The translations under genes and the position numbers were made by a program. This document shows, one piece after another, positions 16,609-24,237 of a stretch of 28,078 bases of DNA. Numbering within the stretch: position 1 is the stretch's first letter; each line of letters begins with the position of its first letter. The notes below the pieces were generated by a model. The model saw only the letters and a program-made list of their open reading frames with translations. It searched no databases and had not been told where the DNA came from. The DNA is from Dehalococcoidales bacterium (GTDB lineage Bacteria > Chloroflexota > Dehalococcoidia > Dehalococcoidales > UBA3254), in contig JAFGOB010000162.1 in assembly GCA_016926695.1 (NCBI GenBank), forward strand, positions 1 through 28,078, in the 5' to 3' direction.

Positions 16609-17604
16609 TCAGGCATCATCCCGGAAGAGCCAGGTACTTAAATAACGCTCTCCCGAATCCGGCAGTATAGCGACGATCAGTTTGCCTTTGTTATCGGGCC
16701 TCCCGGCTATCTCCAGGGCTGCCCAGGTGGCCGCACCTGAGGAGATCCCCGCCAGTATCCCCTCCTCTCTGGCTAAACGCCGTGCCGTATTTCCCGCATT
16801 TTCATCGGAAACCCGCATAACCTCGTCGATTAGCTCTTTTTTCAGTACACCGGGTATAAAACCCGCACCAATGCCCTGTATTTTATGTGGACCGGCCTGG
16901 CCGCCGGAAAGAACAGGTGAACCGGCAGGCTCTACGGCTATGGCTTTAAGTCCCGGTTTCTTTTGTTTGAGTCCTTCGGAAAGACCTGTAATGGTACCTC
17001 CCGTACCGACTCCCGCCACCAGGATGTCCACTTTCCCATCGGTATCGCGCCAGATCTCTTCAGCGGTTACCAGGCGGTGTATTTCCGGATTGGACTCATT
17101 ATTGAACTGTTGGGGGATAAAGCAGTCCGGATTGGATGCCGCTATCTCTTCCGCCTTTTTGATAGCTCCCGTCATTCCTTCTGCTCCCGGAGTAAGCACC
17201 ACCTGCGCGCCCAGGGCGGAAAGAAGCTGCCTTCTCTCAAGGGACATAGTATCCGGCATGGTCAAAATCAGCTTATAGCCCCGGGCTGCCGCCACGAAAG
17301 CCAGTGCTATACCGGTATTGCCGGAGGTAGGTTCCACAATGAGGGTATCTTTGGTGATAAGCCCCTGTTCTTCCGCCGATGCGATCATGGCCGCGCCGAT
17401 GCGGTCTTTGACACTGTGGAGAGGATTAAAGGACTCCAGCTTAACGGCTATTTCGGCGCAGGTGCCATGTGCAATTCTGTTCAACCTGACCAGGGGAGTA
17501 TTGCCGATGGTTTCGGTGATATCCCCGGCGATACCCCGGGTAAGAACGGACAGTTCGATATTCCTGTATCTGATTTTATTTTTGTTATTGTCTTTATTTT
17601 GCAT
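16609..17604 (-). CDS. cysK: Cysteine synthase (O-acetylserine sulfhydrylase)
   Basis: A 331-residue PLP enzyme that makes L-cysteine from O-acetyl-L-serine and sulfide. Signature elements are [25 protein letters not shown] with the PLP Lys66, [12 protein letters not shown] (substrate loop), [10 protein letters not shown] (PLP phosphate), [19 protein letters not shown] and [12 protein letters not shown]. Length and motif order match CysK/CysM. The first 25 or so residues are a Lys/Asn-rich extension not typical of the family, and no clear ribosome site precedes the ATG, so the start is uncertain. No serine acetyltransferase is adjacent. The AraC-like gene follows it after 39 bases. Confidence 0.92.
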   Translation of the reverse strand: MQNKDNNKNKIRYRNIELSVLTRGIAGDITETIGNTPLVRLNRIAHGTCAEIAVKLESFNPLHSVKDRIGAAMIASAEEQGLITKDTLIVEPTSGNTGIALAFVAAARGYKLILTMPDTMSLERRQLLSALGAQVVLTPGAEGMTGAIKKAEEIAASNPDCFIPQQFNNESNPEIHRLVTAEEIWRDTDGKVDILVAGVGTGGTITGLSEGLKQKKPGLKAIAVEPAGSPVLSGGQAGPHKIQGIGAGFIPGVLKKELIDEVMRVSDENAGNTARRLAREEGILAGISSGAATWAALEIAGRPDNKGKLIVAILPDSGERYLSTWLFRDDA

Positions 17605-17695
17605 GTACTTTATTAGGTTGTTTTTATCGGTTTATTATCCGGAATAAATCAAGAATAGAATAAGACTATCATGAAGAGACAAGGATCTGGTTTTG

Positions 17696-17724
17696 AACGT
17701 ACCATAGCCTCAATATACAGTCAA
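17696..17724 (-). promoter_or_regulatory. Promoter for cysK
   Basis: On the minus strand TTGACT (17719-17724) and TACGTT (17696-17701) are spaced by 17 bases, about 90 bases before the cysK start. Confidence 0.4.
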
Positions 17725-17766
17725 GCGCCTTACGGTATTATTATAGCAAACATCATCTATAATATA

Positions 17767-17796
17767 TTGACTTCGACAAGGTGTGTCGAGTAAGAT
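17767..17796 (+). promoter_or_regulatory. Promoter with an inverted-repeat operator in the spacer (NTF2-like gene)
   Basis: TTGACT (17767-17772) and TAAGAT (17791-17796) with an 18-base spacer. Inside the spacer, TCGACA (17773-17778), 5 bases, TGTCGA (17784-17789) is a perfect 6-bp inverted repeat. A repressor or MerR-type activator dimer bound there would sit squarely between -35 and -10. The gene starts about 100 bases downstream. Confidence 0.5.
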
Positions 17797-17824
17797 TCGC
17801 ATATCGCTACAGGAGAAAATCATT

Positions 17825-17872
17825 GTGCTGAGGGCCGGTTTGAAAAGATCAAGGCAAGAGCGCCATGGATAA
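17825..17872 (+). CDS. Possible 15-residue leader frame
   Basis: AGGAG lies 9 bases before a GTG that opens a 15-residue basic frame ending at TAA 17870-17872, between the promoter and the NTF2-like gene. There is no protein-level support; noted only because of the ribosome site. Confidence 0.15.
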   Translation: MLRAGLKRSRQERHG

Positions 17873-17901
17873 GGGGCGTTATATATTTAAGGAGGTTTTT
17901 T

Positions 17902-18585
17902 ATGAATACGGAGGAGATGGAAGCCAGGATCAAAACTCTCGAGCAACAGCTCAGGACGGTAATGGATATTCAGGAAATAGAAAGACTTCAGCGTATATAC
18001 GGCTATTACCTGGAGCACTGGATGGCGGATGAGATAATCGACCTTTTTTCAGACGGACCGGATGCGGGACTGGAGTGGCCTGAGGGTGCTTACAAAGGGA
18101 AGGAAGGAGTCAGGAGATACTTTTCGAGTATGGAAAAACCGGACCCCGAGTTCCTGCACCAGTTGATGCAGCTTTCTCCGGTTATAGATGTTTCTCCCGA
18201 CGGGAAAACAGCCAGGGGCAGATGGTACAGCTTTGGCGGTGTATCCGTACCCAGGGGTGGGGGTGTCGGCCAGTCTTTTATCAGCGGTACATACGAAAAT
18301 GCGTATGTGAAAGAAAACGGCAAATGGAAAATACAGCGCATAAGATGGCATATGAATTTCAGCGCCAAACCGGGGGAAGGCTGGGTCAAGCCGGAGAGGG
18401 TTGCTGCTATGGACCCCAATGCGGAATTTGAAGGACCGAAGCCGGATGTTCCAGATACGCGTTTCGCACTGGCGTATCCATCAGGGCATATCTTTCCCTT
18501 CCATTTCAATCACCCGGTTACGGGAAAGAAGACCAGCGAAGAGCAAAAGAACGAAACGATGAAGAAGCTAAGCTCGGGGAAATAA
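17902..18585 (+). CDS. NTF2-like (SnoaL-like) domain protein
   Basis: A 227-residue cytoplasmic protein. An N-terminal helix (EEMEARIKTLEQQLRTV) leads into IQEIERLQRIYGYYLEHWMA and DLFSDGPDAGLEWPEGAYKG, the usual opening of the SnoaL/NTF2 cone fold of polyketide cyclases, ring hydratases and dehydrase-like enzymes. It continues with RGRWYSFGG and ENGKWKIQRIRWHMNF. The last 60 residues are a Pro-rich tail outside the domain. An ideal AAGGAGG precedes the ATG. It stands alone between its operator-bearing promoter and a terminator. The fold does not define a substrate; a role on a small hydrophobic or aromatic compound is a guess. Confidence 0.8.
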   Translation: MNTEEMEARIKTLEQQLRTVMDIQEIERLQRIYGYYLEHWMADEIIDLFSDGPDAGLEWPEGAYKGKEGVRRYFSSMEKPDPEFLHQLMQLSPVIDVSPDGKTARGRWYSFGGVSVPRGGGVGQSFISGTYENAYVKENGKWKIQRIRWHMNFSAKPGEGWVKPERVAAMDPNAEFEGPKPDVPDTRFALAYPSGHIFPFHFNHPVTGKKTSEEQKNETMKKLSSGK

Positions 18586-18601
18586 AGCTAACCAAAGAAC
18601 G

Positions 18602-18637
18602 GGGCGGATAAAAGCCGGTTTCCGCCCTTTCTGATTT
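18602..18637 (+). terminator. Terminator of the NTF2-like gene
   Basis: GGGCGGA (18602-18608) pairs with TCCGCCC (18621-18627), followed by TTTCTGATTTTT. It lies 17 bases after the stop. Confidence 0.75.
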
Positions 18638-18729
18638 TTGAGGTAAACGACAGCATTTAATTTGTGGCTTGCTCTTCAATGAGGGAAGTGTCGTTCAGGT
18701 CTGCGGTCACGTTGATGGTTTCCTGTATA

Positions 18730-19563
18730 CTATGAATCAGCGGGGGCAGGCTCCCACCACATCACGAACGATCTGGTCTCACGCCTGAAGGTTACTCCCC
18801 CGTTCTGATTTACAGTCAGCCATTTGTCTACGTTTTGCCTGAAAACGGGAGGAATATCACCCGTGACTTCGCGCAGCTTCCACAGCTCTCTGTAAGCTTC
18901 CTCACGGTTCAGGAAATCCCGGGTAAAACCATCCGTCACTATTCTGACATTCGGATCGTACCCGGCGTCATAAATGATGTTGTAGGTAATATTATAGCCG
19001 AGGCTGCGGTCCATGCGCATGGGAGGCATCCTGCGGGTTTCCTCTACTCCTTTAAACAGGTCGCCGATAACCGTTGGAATATTGGGGGCATTGGCCCAGG
19101 CAATCACCACCGCGAACTTGCGGGCAAAGCTGCTCATTTTCTTGATGTCCGTCATACCAGGTGAGCGGGAGGCTATCACGATATCGTGCTTTTCCAGGTT
19201 TTCGCCCGGGACCGCCTTTTCCCAGTCCAGCAGCAGGGGCTTAAGATTTTTAACCCCCGCCTCTTCGGCATTCTGACGACAATGTGCCAGCATCTTTTCC
19301 GAGCTGTCCAGCGAGGTTACGCTTTTAGCCCGCCTGGCCATGGGTACGGAGATCCTGCCGGGTCCGCAGCCGATATCCAGCACCGTGTCGTCTGAGGTAG
19401 TCTCGAAAGCATTGATCTGGTTTAAAGTGTATATGTTTTCCATTTTTGCCATACGGTTATACATATCAGCGCTTTTATCCCAGATATTGCCCTTGTCTTT
19501 TGACTGAGGTCCGGGCGGCATAGCCAGTTTTCTTATTTCTTCCCAGTTGATAAGAGGACTCAT
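18730..19563 (-). CDS. Class I SAM-dependent methyltransferase
   Basis: A 277-residue cytoplasmic protein with a Rossmann methyltransferase core: VLDIGCGPGR (motif I, 61-70), SVTSLDSSEKML (acidic end of strand 2) and KHDIVIASRSPG (motif IV region). An N-terminal helical part (NWEEIRKL, WDKSADMYNRMAKME) and a C-terminal extension ending in FVMWWEP probably define the substrate pocket. AAGGAG lies about 12 bases before the ATG, a rather long spacing. It is divergent from the second AraC-like gene and may be its target. Substrate unknown. Confidence 0.82.
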   Translation of the reverse strand: MSPLINWEEIRKLAMPPGPQSKDKGNIWDKSADMYNRMAKMENIYTLNQINAFETTSDDTVLDIGCGPGRISVPMARRAKSVTSLDSSEKMLAHCRQNAEEAGVKNLKPLLLDWEKAVPGENLEKHDIVIASRSPGMTDIKKMSSFARKFAVVIAWANAPNIPTVIGDLFKGVEETRRMPPMRMDRSLGYNITYNIIYDAGYDPNVRIVTDGFTRDFLNREEAYRELWKLREVTGDIPPVFRQNVDKWLTVNQNGGVTFRRETRSFVMWWEPAPADS

Positions 19564-19635
19564 ATTTGTAAATTCTCCTTCTTATGCGTAAAATCACGCT
19601 GAATAAACAATCACAAGCAGGACCGGAACCGGACG

Positions 19636-19664
19636 GTCACAGGGCGAATAGCGTTTGTTATAAT
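19636..19664 (+). promoter_or_regulatory. Possible promoter for the second AraC-like gene
   Basis: A consensus TATAAT (19659-19664) lies 17 bases after a poor -35 (GTCACA, 19636-19641). A weak -35 would fit an activator-dependent promoter. Confidence 0.3.
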
Positions 19665-19779
19665 AGTTCATTCTTCATTATTGCATTATCGGCTTCCGCC
19701 GTACACAGCTAAAAGACAGCAAAAACGGTCAAGCTCCATTTTATTTTTCAGTGATATACTTGGTCAAGGGGGTGAGTCA

Positions 19780-20691
19780 TTGGAAAACTGGGAAAAAGTA
19801 AGCGCTGTCAGGAGAATGCTGGACTATATCGAACAGCACATAAACGAGCCGGTAACACTATATGATTTATCCCAGGCAGCGGGCTATTCTCCCTGGCACT
19901 CTGATCGTTTGTTTAAAGAAATCACCGGCCGGTCTCCGTTCGAGTTTATCAGGGCGATTCGCCTGTCCCGGGCAGCCGAAAGACTGAAAGACAAGAACTG
20001 CCGGATTGTTGACGTGGCTTTTGATTTCGTCTTTCGATCGCATGAGGGTTTTTCCAGGGCTTTTTCCAGGCAGTTCGGTATAAGCCCTCATCAGTTCCGT
20101 AAAAACAAGATGGAGGTTGATATGTTTTCTTCCGAACACGCCCGTGACTATTACCTCAATATTCAAAAAGGAGAAGAAATGATGACTAAAAACAGCGCTA
20201 TAAATACTGTATTCGTGCAGGTTGTTGACCGTTCTGCCAGAAAATTAATTCTCAAACGCGGTACTAAAGCCAGTGACTACTTTGCCTATTGCGAAGAAGT
20301 AGGATGTGAAATTTGGAATATCCTTTCAGGTATAAAAGAAGCCCTGTATGAGCCTATTGGCATGTGGCTGCCGGAAAACCTGAGACCTGCCGGGACATCG
20401 GTATATGCCATGGGAGTTGAGGTCCCGGCAGGCTATTGCGGTCCGATTCCCGAAGGTTACGATATAATTGATTTGAAACCGTGTAAAATGATGATTTTCC
20501 AGGGTCAGCCTTACCCGGAGGAAAAATTCCAGGAAGCAATCGGTGAGCTATGGGAAGTAATGAAGACCTATAATCCTGAAATATACGGTTTTGCCTGGGC
20601 GGATGATGCCGGACCCCGGTTTCAGCTTGAGCCCAGGGGTTATCGCGGGTATATAGAGGGAAGGCCTGTCAGGCAAATTAGTCCTCAGTAA
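19780..20691 (+). CDS. AraC-family regulator with GyrI-like effector domain
   Basis: A regulator of about 303 residues with the same architecture as the one at 15532-16569 but clearly different sequence. The AraC HTH pair spans about residues 8-110 (TLYDLSQAAGYSPWHSDRLF; RIVDVAFDFVFRSHEGFSRA; FGISPHQFR). The effector domain follows from about 140 (NTVFVQVVDRSARKLILKRG; YDIIDLKPCKMMIFQGQPY; GPRFQLEPRGYRGYIEGR). I prefer the TTG at 19780, just after GGGGGTGAG; the frame stays open back to 19681, but that stretch has no ribosome site and no family-like sequence. It is divergent from a methyltransferase gene, a likely target. A strong internal ribosome site precedes codon 134. Confidence 0.8.
   Translation: MENWEKVSAVRRMLDYIEQHINEPVTLYDLSQAAGYSPWHSDRLFKEITGRSPFEFIRAIRLSRAAERLKDKNCRIVDVAFDFVFRSHEGFSRAFSRQFGISPHQFRKNKMEVDMFSSEHARDYYLNIQKGEEMMTKNSAINTVFVQVVDRSARKLILKRGTKASDYFAYCEEVGCEIWNILSGIKEALYEPIGMWLPENLRPAGTSVYAMGVEVPAGYCGPIPEGYDIIDLKPCKMMIFQGQPYPEEKFQEAIGELWEVMKTYNPEIYGFAWADDAGPRFQLEPRGYRGYIEGRPVRQISPQ
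20168..20181 (+). promoter_or_regulatory. Internal ribosome-binding site and ATG inside the second AraC-like gene
   Basis: AAGGAG (20168-20173) is followed after 5 bases by an in-frame ATG (20179-20181), codon 134, with a second ATG right after. It lies at the junction of DNA-binding and effector domains, just as in the other AraC/GyrI gene. Confidence 0.5.
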
Positions 20692-20699
20692 TGGAAACA

Positions 20700-20734
20700 G
20701 CCGGGAGACCATGAGCCCGCGGTTTCCCGGCTTT
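20700..20734 (+). terminator. Terminator of the second AraC-like gene
   Basis: GCCGGGA (20700-20706) pairs with TCCCGGC (20725-20731), followed only by TTT. It starts 8 bases after the stop. The U-run is short, so efficiency is uncertain. Confidence 0.55.
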
Positions 20735-20806
20735 AGTGTAACTACATATCAAATACAAGCCCTCATATTTCTATCTGGAGAGGGTGAATATTTCTGCTGC
20801 ATCCCT

Positions 20807-21682
20807 CTAGGCCGTTTGTTCCGGTAAATTCGTTCCTGAATATTTGGAAGTCATAAAGGCCTCGATACAATAAAACGGTTTGCCGACCCGGGCATAGTTG
20901 AGAGGACAGTGATAAACCCCGGGCGGTATGGTGACGATAGTGGGACTCGAAATAACGTGTTTTTCGCGTTCAGGCCCGAAGGTGAACTCGATATCGGCAT
21001 CGAACTCCTTCATGTCCAGCGGGTTTGATCCGAAAAAGATGAAAAATTCGGTGAAAGCATGCTTGTGAGTCGGCTCATGAAACATGTAAGGTTTCTTTAT
21101 TGCCGTAAGAGCCAGGGTCATTCTTGATGCCGCCGGAACAAGGAACTCGGGCACCATGGAAAGCCCCATACCCTCACCGCCCCATTTATTTACTTTCACG
21201 GCCCCTTTAGTGAAGAAGCGGTTATAGTCAGGCTCATCGATCCTTATTTCGCTGAGGTCTTCTCCCAGGTCCACACCCGAATATTTGGATGTCAGGAAAG
21301 CTTCAATACAATAAAACGGTTTACCGACTTTGGCATAGTTAAGCGGACAATGATATACCCCTGGAGGCGCAACCACGATGGTAGGTTCGGAGATAACATG
21401 CTTTTCATGTTCCGCCCCGAATGAGAACTCCGCCTCGCCGTCGAATTCATGCATATCATAGGGATTCGATCCGAAAAAGAAAAAGAATTCGGAGAACATG
21501 TGTTTATGAGTAGGTTCGTGGAACATATAAGGTTTTCTGATGACCGAAATGCCCAGGTTCATTTTTGCAACCGGCGGAATAATATCCGGCGGCACCGCCG
21601 CCAGTCCTATCGCTTCTCCACCCCATTTGTTTTCCTTGACTACGTCTCTGGTAAAATACTTTTCGTAGATCGGTTCAGCCAT
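20807..21682 (-). CDS. Tandem-duplicated cupin-like protein
   Basis: A 291-residue cytoplasmic protein made of two nearly identical beta-barrel-like halves (residues 5-139 and 152-286). Each half carries KPYMFHEPTHKH, EFFxFFGSNPxDM, EKHVIS and PPGVYHCPLNYAxVGKPFYC. The spacing of the first His/Glu-rich cluster (HEPTHKH...E) and the later His (VYH) is like the two metal motifs of cupins, so each half may bind one metal ion. AGGAGG lies 7 bases before the ATG. It stands alone with gaps of about 100-200 bases to its neighbours. I do not recognise a characterised member; metal-dependent enzyme or small-molecule binder are both possible. Confidence 0.8.
   Translation of the reverse strand: MAEPIYEKYFTRDVVKENKWGGEAIGLAAVPPDIIPPVAKMNLGISVIRKPYMFHEPTHKHMFSEFFFFFGSNPYDMHEFDGEAEFSFGAEHEKHVISEPTIVVAPPGVYHCPLNYAKVGKPFYCIEAFLTSKYSGVDLGEDLSEIRIDEPDYNRFFTKGAVKVNKWGGEGMGLSMVPEFLVPAASRMTLALTAIKKPYMFHEPTHKHAFTEFFIFFGSNPLDMKEFDADIEFTFGPEREKHVISSPTIVTIPPGVYHCPLNYARVGKPFYCIEAFMTSKYSGTNLPEQTA
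20825..21229 (-). repeat. Cupin-like gene, second internal copy
   Basis: Codons 152-286, the C-terminal copy of a 135-codon duplication; partner at 21266-21670. The alignment is gap-free with an offset of 147 residues, and exact blocks include KPYMFHEPTHKH and PPGVYHCPLNYA. Confidence 0.85.
21266..21670 (-). repeat. Cupin-like gene, first internal copy
   Basis: Codons 5-139, the N-terminal copy of the duplication described for 20825-21229. The 12-residue linker between the copies is acidic (EDLSEIRIDE). Confidence 0.85.
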
Positions 21683-21775
21683 TTATCGTCCTCCTTTCTA
21701 TATTCTGTTAAACATTCTGTCTACGGACATCCGGAACAATTTGAATTTTCTATTGCATTGACCGGGTTGTTAGAG

Positions 21776-21800
21776 AGCCTTTATCAGAGAAAAGGCTTTT
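21776..21800. other. Intergenic hairpin with short T-run
   Basis: AGCCTTT (21776-21782) pairs with AAAGGCT (21791-21797), followed by TTT on the plus strand. It is nested in a wider CGGGTTG (21763-21769)/CAACCCG (21835-21841) inverted repeat between the methyltransferase stop and the cupin gene start. The T-run points the wrong way for the minus-strand genes, so its role is unclear. Confidence 0.35.
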
Positions 21801-21886
21801 ATCTGAGATCAAGCTATGTCAGCAATAGATAGAGCAACCCGTATACGAATATGCCCTATTATACACCACCTGGAAAAAACAAAAAA

Positions 21887-22621
21887 TCATTTAACGGCTT
21901 TAACCAGCAAATAGGGCGGGCGGCGTTTTGCTTCCGCCAGATTAGGCCAGTTTTTTTCCTCTTCCTGGGAGGCTACAGGCTCCATGATCCTTTTAATGCT
22001 GAATCCTGCACCGATACATGCATTAATGATGCCGGAGATAGTCCTGTGGTACTTGATTACGCCTTTTACGAACCAGTGGCTTTCACGTTTCCCTTCGCTG
22101 CTGTAACAGTCCACAGGCCAGCAGACCTTGTTTCCGGATGTGTCTTTTATCCAGCCGTGATGGATACCCTGGGCGCAGGTTATAAGGGGATGCTCGATAG
22201 AAAAGAGAAGCATACCCGGAGTTTTAAGCCAGGAATATATATTTCGGAACAGAGCCGGCAGGTCCGCAACGTAGTGGAAGGCCAGGGAGCTTACCGCCAG
22301 ATCAAACATTCCGGGACTGAATTCCAGGTCTTCCATGGGGCTATTCAGAAAGGTGATTCCATCCGGAAGGTCTTTTTTTGCCAGCTTGATCATGTTAATG
22401 GATATGTCCACTCCGATAACTGTTTCGGCGCCGAGGGCTTTGATGCTGCGGCTGAGATCTCCTGCTCCGCATCCCAGGTCCAGTACACTGAAATCCCTGA
22501 CCTCCGGTAAAAGTGAGAGCATACTGAGCCGCTCAAGGATTTCATTAAATCCCTGTTGCTTTTCCCTCATTCGCTGATAGCCCCTGAAAAACCCGGGTTG
22601 GTCGTAAATATTTTGTTTCAC
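21887..22621 (-). CDS. Class I SAM-dependent methyltransferase (UbiE-like)
   Basis: A 244-residue cytoplasmic methyltransferase of the Methyltransf_11 type. Motif I is VLDLGCGAGDLS (46-57), with VIGVDISINMIKLA for the adenosine-binding acid, SPMEDLEFSPGMFDLAVSSL (motif IV) and SWLKTPGMLLFSIEHP (post-motif). The start is a GTG with GGAG about 5 bases upstream. It follows the iron-sulfur flavoprotein gene after 10 bases, so the two are translated from one message. Substrate unknown. Confidence 0.85.
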   Translation of the reverse strand: MKQNIYDQPGFFRGYQRMREKQQGFNEILERLSMLSLLPEVRDFSVLDLGCGAGDLSRSIKALGAETVIGVDISINMIKLAKKDLPDGITFLNSPMEDLEFSPGMFDLAVSSLAFHYVADLPALFRNIYSWLKTPGMLLFSIEHPLITCAQGIHHGWIKDTSGNKVCWPVDCYSSEGKRESHWFVKGVIKYHRTISGIINACIGAGFSIKRIMEPVASQEEEKNWPNLAEAKRRPPYLLVKAVK

Positions 22622-22631
22622 ACTTGCTCCG

Positions 22632-23231
22632 CTATCTGGTGTGAGTCCCGAAGCCGATGCTTCTCCTGGGGATATCTTTGGGGTACTCGAATTTCATGGC
22701 TGCAATCAAAGCCACCTGGCGTCCGAGGTCGCGAGTGGATTTCATGCATTGTTCCATCTGCTTGAGGTCCGAGACGGGATAGGCCGCTACGAAATGGGCG
22801 GGCAGCATCTGGCGGGAAACTATATAAAAATAGATATCCTTCAAGGCGTCCACGATACCCAGACTGCCGGCGGTCACTATTACTCCTCCCACCTTGTTGG
22901 CCAGGCTTTTTCCGGGAGTATTTAATGCAATAGAACGATCGATGATGGTTTTAGTCTGAGAGGACATACCGTAAAAATAGATAGGAGCGCCGAAAATGAT
23001 GCCGTCTGCGGCCAGCATTTTCTCCTGAAGTCCGGCCATATCGTCTTTAATGGGGCACTCTTTTCCGTTTGCGCATTTCCAGCAGCCTTCACAGGGCTTA
23101 AGATCTTTTCCAGCCACGCTGTAAAGCTCAATTTCGGCTCCTTCCTGTTGCGCTCCCTGGAGCGCCTCATTTAGTAATAGCATGGTGTTGCCTTCTTTCC
23201 TGGGACTGCACGACAAACCGAGTATTTTCAT
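22632..23231 (-). CDS. Iron-sulfur flavoprotein (NADPH-dependent FMN reductase family)
   Basis: A 199-residue flavodoxin-fold protein. It begins KILGLSCSPRKEGNT, the FMN-phosphate loop, and has the compact Cys motif CEGCWKC with a fourth Cys in KECP (Cys47, 50, 53, 59), which in Isf proteins of methanogens and clostridia binds a [4Fe-4S] cluster. IIFGAPIYFYGMSSQTK is the second FMN loop. Isf-type proteins move electrons between ferredoxin and unknown acceptors, including in oxygen or peroxide defence. AGGAGG lies 5 bases before the ATG. It is the first gene of a two-gene operon with the methyltransferase. Confidence 0.88.
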   Translation of the reverse strand: MKILGLSCSPRKEGNTMLLLNEALQGAQQEGAEIELYSVAGKDLKPCEGCWKCANGKECPIKDDMAGLQEKMLAADGIIFGAPIYFYGMSSQTKTIIDRSIALNTPGKSLANKVGGVIVTAGSLGIVDALKDIYFYIVSRQMLPAHFVAAYPVSDLKQMEQCMKSTRDLGRQVALIAAMKFEYPKDIPRRSIGFGTHTR

Positions 23232-23317
23232 TTTGTCCTCCTGTCACTTATCTAAAATTACATAAAAATGCAAAATATTAATCGACAGTTAATATTATAA
23301 AAGTACCGTTCCAACTT

Positions 23318-24085
23318 TTATAGAATAAACTGCGACTCTGAAGAAAGAGATTTAATTAATAGTTCGGTTTCTTCCTCCTGTCCGGGAGAGCCTTCAACAT
23401 TCAGCCATATACCGCCTTCAGCTCCCGAGATTCCGCCGGCCGCCAGCATTTCGGCCTTTACACCGGTCAATATCGCCAGGGCCTCAATCTCCGTAACAAC
23501 CTCTCCCGGAACGGGCAGCAGACGGTAGCCTTTTGCCCCGGGTGAATTGACCTTGCACGCCATCTGATCAAGATCTCCTGTAATGCGTTTTTCCAGTCCT
23601 ACCGGTATCAGCAGGCGTACCCTGCGTCCGATGACAGCCGGCAGGGCGGTGGTTATGGTGCCGCCCCCGGTATTTCCGACTAATACAGCGGCACGCCTGT
23701 GGACCGGGTCCAGGGCATTGGCGCCCTTGATGATGACGTCACCCTCATTCAGGTCCGGCGCCACGTCGTCTATGGTCATGCCCTTTAACCAGGACCCGTC
23801 TTTGATAATGACATCACCCGGAAATCCTTTTTCATCGGCCAGTCTGCCGGCGTCGGTTACTTTATAATTGGGCGGAAGATTGATTCCTCGGAAGAAGCGG
23901 CTGCGCGAAAAAGCCTCGCTGATGCCGGCGATCTTGAATATCTCTTCGGCCACATATCCGTTGGTCGTACCGGCTACTATTACGATGGTACCTTTTGGCA
24001 GCGCGCAGGTAACGGCCGGGTGCTTTGCCACGGCTTTTCCCAGCAGCCTTTTTCCCATGGCTACGGTTAGCAGGAACTGTTTCAT
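23318..24085 (-). CDS. Conserved-looking protein of unknown function
   Basis: A 255-residue soluble protein, not recognised. No signal peptide or membrane helix. Gly-rich, beta-strand-like segments recur: PKGTIVIVAGTTNGYVAEEI (30-49), GDVIIKDGSWLKG (90-102), EGDVIIKGANALDP (114-127), LVGNTGGGTITTALPAVIG (135-153) and LLIPVGLEKRI (158-168). The strand-GTT and strand-GANAL pattern faintly recalls the ISOCOT fold of DeoR, RpiA and LUD proteins (compare TGSNAIT in the LUD gene here); that is speculation. GAGGTG lies 5-6 bases before the ATG. It is about 90 bases upstream of the Isf operon on the same strand, and downstream of the aldehyde oxidoreductase terminator. Confidence 0.75.
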   Translation of the reverse strand: MKQFLLTVAMGKRLLGKAVAKHPAVTCALPKGTIVIVAGTTNGYVAEEIFKIAGISEAFSRSRFFRGINLPPNYKVTDAGRLADEKGFPGDVIIKDGSWLKGMTIDDVAPDLNEGDVIIKGANALDPVHRRAAVLVGNTGGGTITTALPAVIGRRVRLLIPVGLEKRITGDLDQMACKVNSPGAKGYRLLPVPGEVVTEIEALAILTGVKAEMLAAGGISGAEGGIWLNVEGSPGQEEETELLIKSLSSESQFIL

Positions 24086-24182
24086 GTTGTCACCTCGCGG
24101 TAAGTATTTCTCAACGGGATTATCCCTATTATTTCACAAATGGAATCAAGAACCAATAGTCTCCCAAAGATGAACAAACAGA

Positions 24183-24217
24183 GACCGGCAGGCTTCTCGT
24201 ACAGATGCCTGCCGGTC
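24183..24217 (-). terminator. Terminator of the aldehyde oxidoreductase gene
   Basis: GACCGGCAGGC (24183-24193) and GCCTGCCGGTC (24207-24217) form a perfect 11-bp stem with a 13-base loop, 20 bases past the stop. On the minus strand it is followed by TCTGTTTGTT. Confidence 0.85.
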
Positions 24218-24237
24218 GGGACTATGATATTCGGGTA

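Noticed and set aside
16963..17616. 217-codon plus-strand open frame
   Set aside because: Antisense to cysK and its start; no motifs.
19681..19779. Upstream extension of the second AraC-like gene from a TTG at 19681
   Set aside because: No ribosome site, sequence unlike AraC proteins, and it begins about 17 bases after the putative -10 box; the TTG at 19780 follows GGGGGTGAG.
21730..21841. Possible small RNA formed by the nested inverted repeats upstream of the cupin gene
   Set aside because: The stems are short and far apart and no promoter is visible; kept only as a hairpin entry.
21851..22510. 219-codon plus-strand open frame
   Set aside because: Antisense to the UbiE-like methyltransferase; composition typical of a shadow frame.
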